From the NCBI GenBank assembly GCA_963575645.1, contig OY754465.1, forward strand, positions 31,383,501 through 31,447,500: a stretch of 64,000 nt of DNA, read 5' to 3'. This stretch comes from Xanthostigma xanthostigma. Lineage: Eukaryota > Arthropoda > Insecta > Raphidioptera > Raphidiidae. The translations under genes and the position numbers were made by a program. Shown in pieces: positions 9,556 to 19,939 of this stretch (the first letter of the stretch is position 1; the number at the start of each line of letters is the position of its first letter). Below the pieces are notes generated by a model. It searched no databases. It was given only the letters and a program-made list of their open reading frames with translations, and had not been told where the DNA came from.

Positions 9556-11532
9556 GTTTGCATTTTCTTATGAGAGAATGATCCAAACCTGAATGTTATA
9601 GTGTAAATAGACTTACCTTCATAAAATAACGCAATTTTGCCTATAAGGACTCATTTGCACCTAATTGTCGTAAAGCATGTAAAAACTGCTTGTCTGCGTT
9701 TAAATAATGGTTAATATGCAGTTTGCATTTTCTTATGAGAGAATGATCCAAACCTGAATGTTATAGTGTAAATAGACTTACCTTCATAAAATAAAGCAAA
9801 TTTGCCTATAAGGACTCATTTGCCCCTAATTGTCATAAAGCATGTAAAAACTGCTTGTATATGTTAAAATAATGGTTAATATGCAGTTTGCATTTTCTTA
9901 TGAGAGAATGATCCAAACCTGAATGTTATAGTGAAAATAGACTTACCTTTGTAAAATAAAGCAATTTTGCCTATAAGGACTCATTTGCACTTAATTGTCG
10001 TAAAGCATTTAAAAACTGCTTGTCAGCGTTAAAATAATGGTTAATATGCAGTTTGCATTTTCTTATGAGAGAATGATCCAAACCTGAATGTTATAGTGTA
10101 AATAGACTTACCCTCATGAAATAAAGCAATTTTGCCTATAAAGAGTCATTTGCACCTAATTGTCAAAAAGCATGTAAAAACTGCTTGTATGCGTTAAAAT
10201 AATGGTTAATATGCAGTTTGCATTCTCTTATGAGAGAATGATCTAAACCTGAATGTTATAGTGTAAATAGACTTACCTTGGTAAAATAAAGCAATTTTGC
10301 CTATAAGGACTCATTTGCACGCAATTGTCGTGAAGCATGTAAAAATAGCTTGTCTGCGTTAAAATAATGGTTAATATGCAGTTTGCATTTTCTTATGAGA
10401 GAATGATCCAAACCTGAATGTTATAGTGTAAATAGACTTTCCTTCATGAAATAAAGCAATTTTGCCTATAAGGACTCATTTGCCCCTAATTGTCATAAAG
10501 CATGTAAAAACTGCTTGTAGCGTTAAAATAATGGTTAATATGCGTTTGCATTTTCTTATGAGAGAATGATCCAAACCTGAATGTTATAGTGAAAATAGAC
10601 TTACCTTTGTAAAATAAAGCAATTTTGTCTATAAGGACTCATTTGCACCTAATTGTCGTAAAGCATGTAAAAACTGATTGTCTGCGTTTAAATAATGGTT
10701 AATATGCAGTTTGCATTTTCTTATGAGAGAATGATCCAAACCTGAATGTTATAGTGTAAATAGACTTACCCTCATGAAATAAAGCAATTTTGCCTATAAA
10801 GACTCATTTGCACCTAATTGTCGTAAAGCATGTAAAAACTGATTGTCTGCGTTAAAATAATGGTTAATATGCAGTTTGCATTTTCTTATGAGAGAATGAT
10901 CCAAACCTGAATGTTATAGTGTAAATAGACTTACCTTCATAAAATAAAGCAATTTTGCCTATAAGGACTCATTTGCCACTAATTGTCATAAAGCATGTAA
11001 AAACTGCTTGTATGCGTTAAAATAATGGTTAATATGCAGTTTGCATTCTCTTATGAGAGAATGATCTAAACCTGAATGTTATAATGTAAATAGACTTACC
11101 TTGGTAAAATAAAGCAATTTTGCCTATAAGGACTCATTTGCACGCAATTGTCGTGAAGCATGTAAAAACTGCTCGTCTGCGTGAAAATGATAGTAAATAT
11201 GCAGTTCGCATTTTCTTATGAGAGAATGATCCAAACCTGAATGTTATAGTGTAAATAAACCTACCTTTGTAAAATAAAGCAATTTTGCCTATAAGGACTC
11301 ATTTGCACGCAATTGTCGTGAAGCATGTAAAAACTGCTTGTCTGCGTTAAAATAATGGTTAATATGCAGTTTGCATTTTCTTATGAGAGAATGATCCAAA
11401 CCTGAATGTTATAGTGTAAATAGACTTACCTTCATGATATAAAGCAATTTTGCCTATAAGGACTCATTTGCACGCAATTGTCATAAAGCATGTAAAAACT
11501 GCTTGTAGCGTTAAAATAATGGTTAATATGCA
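9556..11532 (+). repeat. 12-monomer block related to 4119-6096
   Basis: Monomers at 9556, 9721, 9886, 10051, 10216, 10381, 10544, 10709, 10874, 11039, 11204 and 11369. The first four match 4119-4778 in class at offset 5437; the order then shifts by one monomer. Monomer 10381-10543 is only 163 bp: it has both the TGTAGCG deletion and loss of the last A, so the junction reads TATGCGTTTGC. That double-deleted monomer recurs at 15327 and 16315, inside the 988-bp HOR. The block ends with the tetramer 10874-11532. Confidence 0.82.
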
Positions 11533-14171
11533 GTTTGCATTTTCTTACGAGAGAATGATCCAAACCTGAATATTATAGTGTAAATAGACTTACCTTCATG
11601 AAATAAAGCAATTTTGCCTATAAGGACTCATTTGGCCCTAATTGTCATAAAGCATGTAAAAACTGCTTGTATGCGTTAAAATAATGGTTAATATGCAGTT
11701 TGCATTTTCTTATGAGAGAATGATCCAAACCTGAATGTTATAGTGTAAATAGACTTACCTTCATGAAATAAAGCAATTTTGCCTATAAAGACTCATTTGC
11801 ACCTAATTGTCATAAAGCATGTAAAAACTGCTTGTATGCGTTACAATGATAGTAAATATGCAGTTTGCATTTTCTTATGAGCGAATGATCCAAACCTGAA
11901 TGTTATAGTGTAAATAGACTTACCCTCATGAAATAAAGCAAATTTGCTTATAAGGACTCATTTGCACCTAATTGTCATAAAGCTTGTAAAAACTGCTTGT
12001 ATGCGTTAAAATAATAGTTAATATGCAGTTTGCATTTTCTTATGAGAGAATGATCCAAACCTGAATGTTATAGTGAAAATAGACTTACCTTTGTAAAATA
12101 AAGCAATTTTGCCTATAAGGACTCATTTGCACCTAATTGTCGTAAAGCATGTAAAAACTGCTTGTCTGCGTTAAAATAATGGTTAATATGCAGTTTGCAT
12201 TTTCTTATGAGAGAATGATCCAAACCTGAATGTTATAGTGTAAATAGACTTACCTTCAAAAAATAAAGCAATTTTGCCTATAAGGACTCATTTGCCCCTA
12301 ATTGTCATAAAGCATGTAAAAACTGCTCGTATGCGTTAAAATAATGGTTAATATGCAGTTTGCATTTTCTTATGAGAGAATGATCCAAACCTGAATGTTA
12401 TAGTGTAAATAGACTTACCTTTGTAAAATAAAGCAATTTTGCCTATAAGGACTCATTTGCACGCAATTGTCGTGAAGCATGTAAAGACTGCTTGTCTGCG
12501 TGAAAATGATAGTAAATACGCAGTTTGCATTTTCTTATGAGAGAATGATCCAAACCTGAATGTTATAGTGTAAATAGACTTACCCTCATGAAATAACGCA
12601 ATTTTGCCTATAAAGGATCATTTGCACCTGAATGTCGTAAAGCATGTAAAAACTGCTTGTCTGCGTTAAAAAAATGGTTAATATGCAGTTTGCATTTTCT
12701 TGTGAGAGAATGATCCAAACCTGAATATTACAGTGTAAATAGACTTACCTTCATGAAATAAAGCAATTTTGCCTATAAGGACTCATTTGGCCCTAATTGT
12801 CATAAGGCATGTAAAAACTGCTTGTATGCGTTAAAATAATGGTTAATATGCAGTTTGCATTTTCTTGTGAGAGAATGATCCAAACCTGAATATTACAGTG
12901 TAAATAGACTTACCTTCATGAAATAAAGCAATTTTGCCTATAAAGACTCATTTGCACCTAATTGTCATAAAGCATGTAAAAACTGCTTGTATGCGTTAAA
13001 AAAATGGTTAATATGCAGTTTGCATTTTCTTGTGAGAGAATGATCCAAACCTGAATATTACAGTGTAAATAGACTTACCTTCATGAAATAAAGCAATTTT
13101 GCCTATAAAGACTCATTTGCACCTAATTGTCATAAAGCATGTAAAAACTGCTTGTATGCGTTACAATGATAGTAAATATGCAGTTTGCATTTTCTTGTGA
13201 GCGAATGATCCAAACCTGAATGTTATAGTGTAAATAGACTTACCCTCATGAAATAAAGCAAATTTGCTTATAAGGACTCATTTGCACCTAATTGTCATAA
13301 AGCTTGTAAAAACTGCTTGTATGCGTTAAAATAATAGTTAATATGCAGTTTGCATTTTCTTATGAGAGAATGATCCAAACCTGAATGTTATAGTGAAAAT
13401 AGACTTAACTTGGTAAAATAAAGCAATTTTGCCTATAAGGATTCATTTGCACCTAATTGTCGTAAAGCATGTAAAAACTGCTTGTCTGCGTTAAAATAAT
13501 GGTTAATATGCAGTTTGCATTTTCTTATGAGAGAATGATCCAAACCTGAATGTTATAGTGTAAATAGACTTACCTTCAAAAAATAAAGCAATTTTGCCTA
13601 TAAGGACTCATTTGCCCCTAATTGTCATAAAGCATGTAAAAACTGCTTGTATGCGTTAAAATAATGGTTAATATGCAGTTTGCATTTTCTTATGAGAGAA
13701 TGATCCAAACCTGAATGTTATAGTGTAAATAAACTTACCTGTGTAAAATAGAGCAATTTTGCCTATAAGGACTCATTTGCACGCAATTGTCGTGAAGCGT
13801 GTAAAAACTGCTTGTCTGCGTTAAAATAATGGTTAATATGCAGTTTGCATTTTCTTATGAGAGAATGATCCAAACCTGAATGTTATAGTGTAAATAGACT
13901 TACCTTCATGATATAAAGCAATTTTGCCTATAAGGACTCATTTGCCCCTAATTGTCATAAAGCATGTAAAAACTGCTTGTAGCGTTAAAATAATGGTTAA
14001 TATGCAGTTTGCATTTTCTTATAAGAGAATGATCCAAACCTGAATATTACAGTGTAAATAGACTTACCTTCATGAAATAAAGCAATTTTGCCTATAAGGA
14101 CTCATTTGGCCCTAAATGTCATAAAGCATGTAAAAACTGCTTGTATGCGTTAAAATAATGGTTAATATGCA
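11533..14171 (+). repeat. 16-monomer block related to the 10-mer family
   Basis: Sixteen monomers, starting with class A at 11533, then B' with TTACAATGATAG at its end, a GCAAATTTGCTTATAAGG copy, a GAAAATAGAC copy, TTCAAAAAAT, TTTGTAAAAT, and AATAACGC with AAAGGATC. This is the class order of the 10-mer HOR with different flanks. TTACAATGAT at 11841 and 13161 (offset 1320) shows a partial 8-monomer duplication. The same mark is at 29313, 31951 and 32941. Stretch 13161-14336 matches 32941-34116 at offset 19780 with scattered substitutions. Confidence 0.8.
12688..13347 (+). repeat. Four consecutive monomers sharing TTGTGAG
   Basis: Monomers at 12688, 12853, 13018 and 13183 all read CTTGTGAG instead of CTTATGAG (A to G at monomer position 15), at 12701, 12866, 13031 and 13196, exactly 165 bp apart. 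The only other copy I noticed is near 32646. The rest of the four monomers belong to different classes, so the substitution spread across class boundaries, as expected from short conversion tracts or one-monomer slippage. Confidence 0.85.
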
Positions 14172-14666
14172 GTTTGCATTTTCTTATGAGAGAATGATCC
14201 AAACCTGAATGTTATAGTGTAAATAGACTTACCTTCATAAAATAACGCAATTTTGCCTATAAGGACTCATTTGCACCTAATTGTCGTAAAGCATGTAAAA
14301 ACTGCTTGTCTGCGTTTAAATAATGGTTAATATGCAGTTTGCATTTTCTTATGAGAGAATGATCCAAACCTGAATGTTATAGTGTAAATAAACTTACATT
14401 TGTAAAATAAAGCAATTTTGCCTATAAGGACTCATTTGCACGCAATTGTCGTGAAGCATATAAAAATAGCTTGTCTGCGTTAAAATAATGGTTAATATGC
14501 AGTTTGCATTTTCTTATGAGAGAATGATCCAAACCTGAATGTTATAGTGTAAATAGACTTACCTTCATAAAATAAAGCAAATTTGCCTATAAGGACTCAT
14601 TTGCCCCTAATTGTCATAAAGTATGTAAAAACTGCTTGTATATGTTAAAATAATGGTTAATATGCA
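14172..14666 (+). repeat. Three-monomer link before the 6-mer HOR
   Basis: Monomers at 14172 (AATAACGC), 14337 (ACATTTGT, CATATAAAAATAGC) and 14502 (GCAAATTTGCC, AAGTATGTAAA, TATATG). The first is the counterpart of 4119 and 9556 (AACGC at 4191, 9628 and 14244). The second is the same type as 15162 in the adjacent HOR, inserted one monomer earlier than in the 4119 block. Confidence 0.8.
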
Positions 14667-15654
14667 GTTTGCATTTTCTTATGAGAGAATGATCCAAACC
14701 TGAATGTTATAGTGAAAATAGACTTACCTTTGTAAAATAAAGCAATTTTGCCTATAAGGACTCATTTGCACTTAATTGTCGTAAAGCATTTAAAAACTGC
14801 TTGTCAGCGTTAAAATAATGGTTAATATGCAGTTTGCATTTTCTTATGAGAGAATGATCCAAACCTGAATGTTATAGTGTAAATAGACTTACCCTCATGA
14901 AATAAAGCAATTTTGCCTATAAAGAGTCATTTGCACCTAATTGTCAAAAAGCATGTAAAAACTGCTTGTATGCGTTAAAATAATGGTTAATATGCAGTTT
15001 GCATTTTCTTATGAGAGAATGATCCAAACCTGAATGTTATAGTGTAAATAGACTTACCCTCATGAAATAAAGCAATTTTGCCTATAAAGACTCATTTGCA
15101 CCTAATTGTCGTAAAGCATGTAAAAACTGATTGTCTGCGTTTAAATAATGGTTAATATGCAGTTTGCATTTTCTTATGAGAGAATGATCCAAACCTGAAT
15201 GTTATAGTGTAAATAAACTTACATTTGTAAAATAAAGCAATTTTGCCTATAAGGACTCATTTGCACGCAATTGTCGTGAAGCATATAAAAATAGCTTGTC
15301 TGCGTTAAAATAATGGTTAATATGCAGTTTGCATTTTCTTATGAGAGAATGATCCAAACCTGAATGTTATAGTGTAAATAGACTTACCTTCATGAAATAA
15401 AGCAATTTTGCCTATAAGGACTCATTTGCCCCTAATTGTCATAAAGCATGTAAAAACTGCTTGTAGCGTTAAAATAATGGTTAATATGCGTTTGCATTTT
15501 CTTATGAGAGAATGATCCAAACCTGAATGTTATAGTGAAAATAGACTTACCTTTGTAAAATAAAGCAATTTTGTCTATAAGGACTCATTTGCACCTAATT
15601 ATCGTAAAGCATGTAAAAACTGATTGTCTGCGTTAAAATAATGGTTAATATGCA
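14667..15654 (+). repeat. 6-mer HOR (988 bp), copy 1
   Basis: Six monomers at 14667, 14832, 14997, 15162, 15327 and 15490. Landmarks repeat at exact 988-bp offsets: AGCATTTAAAAAC at about 14786, 15774 and 16762; CATATAAAAATAGC at 15281 and 16269; TATGCGTTTGC at 15487 and 16475. 988 is 6 x 165 minus 2, which is the pair of deletions in the fifth monomer. A private change is TAATTATCG near 15599. Confidence 0.93.
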
Positions 15655-16642
15655 GTTTGCATTTTCTTATGAGAGAATGATCCAAACCTGAATGTTATAG
15701 TGAAAATAGACTTACCTTTGTAAAATAAAGCAATTTTGCCTATAAGGACTCATTTGCACTTAATTGTCGTAAAGCATTTAAAAACTGCTTGTCAGCGTTA
15801 AAATAATGGTTAATATGCAGTTTGCATTTTCTTATGAGAGAATGATCCAAACCTGAATGTTATAGTGTAAATAGACTTACCCTCATGAAATAAAGCAATT
15901 TTGCCTATAAAGAGTCATTTGCACCTAATTGTCAAAAAGCATGTAAAAACTGCTTGTATGCGTTAAAATAATGGTTAATATGCAGTTTGCATTTTCTTAT
16001 GAGAGAATGATCCAAACCTGAATGTTATAGTGTAAATAGACTTACCCTCATGAAATAAAGCAATTTTGCCTATAAAGACTCATTTGCACCTAATTGTCGT
16101 AAAGCATGTAAAAACTGATTGTCTGCGTTTAAATAATGGTTAATATGCAGTTTGCATTTTCTTATGAGAGAATAATCCAAACCTGAATGTTATAGTGTAA
16201 ATAAACTTACATTTGTAAAATAAAGCAATTTTGCCTATAAGGACTCATTTGCACGCAATTGTCGTGAAGCATATAAAAATAGCTTGTCTGCGTTAAAATA
16301 ATGGTTAATATGCAGTTTGCATTTTCTTATGAGAGAATGATCCAAACCTGAATGTTATAGTGTAAATAGACTTACCTTCATGAAATAAAGCAATTTTGCC
16401 TATAAGGACTCATTTGCCCCTAATTGTCATAAAGCATGTAAAAACTGCTTGTAGCGTTAAAATAATGGTTAATATGCGTTTGCATTTTCTTATGAGAGAA
16501 TGATCCAAACCTGAATGTTATAGTGAAAATAGACTTACCTTTGTAAAATAAAGCAATTTTGTCTATAAGGACTCATTTGCACCTAATTGTCGTAAAGCAT
16601 GTAAAAACTGATTGTCTGCGTTAAAATAATGGTTAATATGCA
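15655..16642 (+). repeat. 6-mer HOR (988 bp), copy 2
   Basis: Second copy, differing from the first by only a few bases, for example AGAATAATCC near 16172 (AGAATGATCC in copy 1) and GTCGTAAAG where copy 1 has ATCGTAAAG. The first monomer (GAAAATAGAC, GCACTTAATTG, CATTTAAAAAC, CAGCG) and second (AAAGAGTC, GTCAAAAAG) are also present near 9886 and 10051. Confidence 0.93.
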
Positions 16643-17137
16643 GTTTGCATTTTCTTATGAGAGAATGATCCAAACCTGAATGTTATAGTGAAAATAGACT
16701 TACCTTTGTAAAATAAAGCAATTTTGCCTATAAGGACTCATTTGCACTTAATTGTCGTAAAGCATTTAAAAACTGCTTGTCAGCGTTAAAATAATGGTTA
16801 ATATGCAGTTTGCATTTTCTTATGAGAGAATGATCCAAACCTGAATGTTATAGTGTAAATAGACTTACCCTCATGAAATAAAGCAATTTTGCCTATAAAG
16901 AGTCATTTGCACCTAATTGTCAAAAAGCATGTAAAAACTGCTTGTATGCGTTAAAATAATGGTTAATATGCAGTTTGCATTTTCTTATGAGAGAATGATC
17001 CAAACCTGAATGTTATAGTGTAAATAGACTTACCCTCATGAAATAAAGCAATTTTGCCTATAAAGACTCATTTGCACCTAATTGTCGTAAAGCATGTAAA
17101 AACTGATTGTCTGCGTTAAAATAATGGTTAATATGCA
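16643..17137 (+). repeat. 6-mer HOR, partial third copy (3 monomers)
   Basis: Three monomers continue the 988-bp register. At about 17114 the expected GCGTTTAAATAATGG is replaced by GCGTTAAAATAATGG and the array passes into the GCCACTAATTG tetramer. This joint has the same order as the one at 10873/10874, so the 6-mer amplification took place inside a unit that already contained that tetramer. Confidence 0.87.
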
Positions 17138-17796
17138 GTTTGCATTTTCTTATGAGAGAATGATCCAAACCTGAATGTTATAGTGTAAATAGACTTACCT
17201 TCATAAAATAAAGCAATTTTGCCTATAAGGACTCATTTGCCACTAATTGTCATAAAGCATGTAAAAACTGCTTGTATGCGTTAAAATAATGGTTAATATG
17301 CAGTTTGCATTCTCTTATGAGAGAATGATCTAAACCTGAATGTTATAGTGTAAATAGACTTACCTTGGTAAAATAAAGCAATTTTGCCTATAAGGACTCA
17401 TTTGCACGCAATTGTCGTGAAGCATGTAAAAACTGCTTGTCTGCGTGAAAATGATAGTAAATATGCAGTTCGCATTTTCTTATGAGAGAATGATCCAAAC
17501 CTGAATGTTATAGTGTAAATAAACCTACCTTTGTAAAATAAAGCAATTTTGCCTATAAGGACTCATTTGCACGCAATTGTCGTGAAGCATGTAAAAACTG
17601 CTTGTCTGCGTTTAAATAATGGTTAATATGCAGTTTGCATTTTCTTATGAGAGAATGATCCAAACCTGAATGTTATAGTGTAAATAGACTTACCTTCATG
17701 ATATAAAGCAATTTTGCCTATAAGGACTCATTTGCCCCTAATTGTCATAAAGCATGTAAAAACTGCTTGTAGCGTTAAAATAATGGTTAATATGCA
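17138..17796 (+). repeat. Tetramer block with CATTCTC monomer, copy 3 (659 bp)
   Basis: Monomers at 17138, 17303, 17468 and 17633 repeat the class order of 10874-11532 at offset 6264. The second has the perfect dyad CATTCTCTTATGAGAGAATG at 17308-17327 and TTGGTAAAAT as at 11039. The last is class D, followed directly by class A at 17797. Confidence 0.87.
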
Positions 17797-18455
17797 GTTT
17801 GCATTTTCTTACGAGAGAATGATCCAAACCTGAATATTATAGTGTAAATAGACTTACCTTCATGAAATAAAGCAATTTTGCCTATAAGGACTCATTTGCA
17901 CGTAATTGTCGTGAAGCATGTAAAAACTGCTTGTATGCGTTAAAATAATGGTTAATATGCAGTTTGCATTTTCTTATGAGAGAATGATCCAAACCTGAAT
18001 ATTACAGTGTAAATAGACTTACCTTCATGAAATAAAGCAATTTTGCCTATAAAGACTCATTTGCACCTAATTGTCATAAAGCATGTAAAAACTGCTTGTA
18101 TGCGTTAAAATGATAGTAAATATGCAGTTTGCATTTTCTTATGAGCGAATGATCCAAACTTGAATGGTATAGTGTAAGTAAACTTACCTGTGTAAAATAA
18201 AGCAATTTTGCCTATAAGGACTCATTTGCACGCAATTGTCGTGAAGCATGTAAAAACTGCTTGTCTGCGTTTAAATAATGGTTAATATGCAGTTTGCATT
18301 TTCTTATGAGAGAATGATCCAAACCTGAATGTTATAGTGTAAATAGACTTACCTTCATGATATAAAGCAATTTTGCCTATAAGGACTCATTTGCCCCTAA
18401 TTGTCATAAAGCATGTAAAAACTGCTTGTAGCGTTAAAATAATGGTTAATATGCA
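17797..18455 (+). repeat. 4-mer HOR A-B-C-D (659 bp), copy 1
   Basis: Class A at 17797, then B, C and D, with a copy of the whole at offset 659. The class A monomer here has GCACGTAATTGTCGTGAAG where the window's first class A has GGCCCTAATTGTCATAAAG, so its 3' half comes from another class. This hybrid mark is present at 17901 and 18560, showing that the hybrid formed before the tetramer duplicated. Confidence 0.92.
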
Positions 18456-19114
18456 GTTTGCATTTTCTTACGAGAGAATGATCCAAACCTGAATATTATA
18501 GTGTAAATAGACTTACCTTCATGAAATAAAGCAATTTTGCCTATAAGGACTCATTTGCACGTAATTGTCGTGAAGCATGTAAAAACTGCTTGTATGCGTT
18601 AAAATAATGGTTAATATGCAGTTTGCATTTTCTTATGAGAGAATGATCCAAACCTGAATATTACAGTGTAAATAGACTTACCTTCATGAAATAAAGCAAT
18701 TTTGCCTATAAAGACTCATTTGCACCTAATTGTCATAAAGCATGTAAAAACTGCTTGTATGCGTTAAAATGATAGTAAATATGCAGTTTGCATTTTCTTA
18801 TGAGCGAATGATCCAAACTTGAATGGTATAGTGTAAGTAAACTTACCTGTGTAAAATAAAGCAATTTTGCCTATAAGGACTCATTTGCACGCAATTGTCG
18901 TGAAGCATGTAAAAACTGCTTGTCTGCGTTAAAAAAATGGTTAATATGCAGTTTGCATTTTCTTATGAGAGAATGATCCAAACCTGAATGTTATAGTGTA
19001 AATAGACTTACCTTCATGATATAAAGCAATTTTGCCTATAAGGACTCATTTGCCCCTAATTGTCATAAAGCATGTAAAAACTGCTTGTAGCGTTAAAATA
19101 ATGGTTAATATGCA
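18456..19114 (+). repeat. 4-mer HOR A-B-C-D (659 bp), copy 2
   Basis: Second tetramer, near-identical to the first. The class C monomer ends GCGTTAAAAAAATGG here and GCGTTTAAATAATGG in copy 1. Copy 2 continues into E, B' and F as in the seven-monomer block, so 18456-19609 is also the third copy of that block. Confidence 0.92.
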
Positions 19115-19279
19115 GTTTGCATTTTCTTATGAGAGAATGATCCAAACCTGAATATTACAGTGTAAATAGACTTACCTTCATGAAATAAAGCAATTTTGCC
19201 TATAAGGACTCATTTGGCCCTAATTGTCATAAAGCATGTAAAAACTGCTTGTACGCGTTAAAATAATGGTTAATATGCA

Positions 19280-19939
19280 GTTTGCATTTTCTTATGAGAG
19301 AATGATCCAAACCTGAATGTTATAGTGTAAATAGACTTACCTTCATGAAATAAAGCAATTTTGCCTATAAAGACTCATTTGCACCTAATTGTCATAAAGC
19401 ATGTAAAAACTGCTTGTATGCGTTAAAATGATAGTAAATATGCAGTTTGCATTTTCTTATGAGCGAATGATCCAAACCTGAATGTTATCGTGTAAATAGA
19501 CTTACCCTCATGAAATAAAGCAATTTTGCTTATAAGGACTCATTTGGCCCTAATTGTCATAAAGCATGTAAAAACTGCTTGTATGCATTAAAATAATGGT
19601 TAATATGCAGTTTGCATTTTCTTATGAGAGAATGATCCAAACCTGAATGTTATAGTGTAAATAGACTTACCTTCATGAAATAAAGCAATTTTGCCTATAA
19701 AGACTCATTTGCACCTAATTGTCATAAAGCATGTAAAAACTGCTTGTATGCGTTAAAATGATAGTAAATATGCAGTTTGCATTTTCTTATGAGCGAATGA
19801 TCCAAACCTGAATGTTATCGTGTAAATAGACTTACCCTCATGAAATAAAGCAATTTTGCTTATAAGGACTCATTTGGCCCTAATTGTCATAAAGCATGTA
19901 AAAACTGCTTGTCTGCGTTTAAATAATGGTTAATATGCA
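19280..19939 (+). repeat. Dimer duplication B'-F x2 (330 bp each)
   Basis: Monomers at 19280 (B') and 19445 (F) are repeated at 19610 and 19775. Both F copies share GTTATCGTGTAAAT, at 19487 and 19817, exactly 330 bp apart; I did not notice this change elsewhere. The second F ends CTGCGTTTAAATAATGG rather than ATGCATTAAAATAATGG, marking the exit into the next block. Confidence 0.9.
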
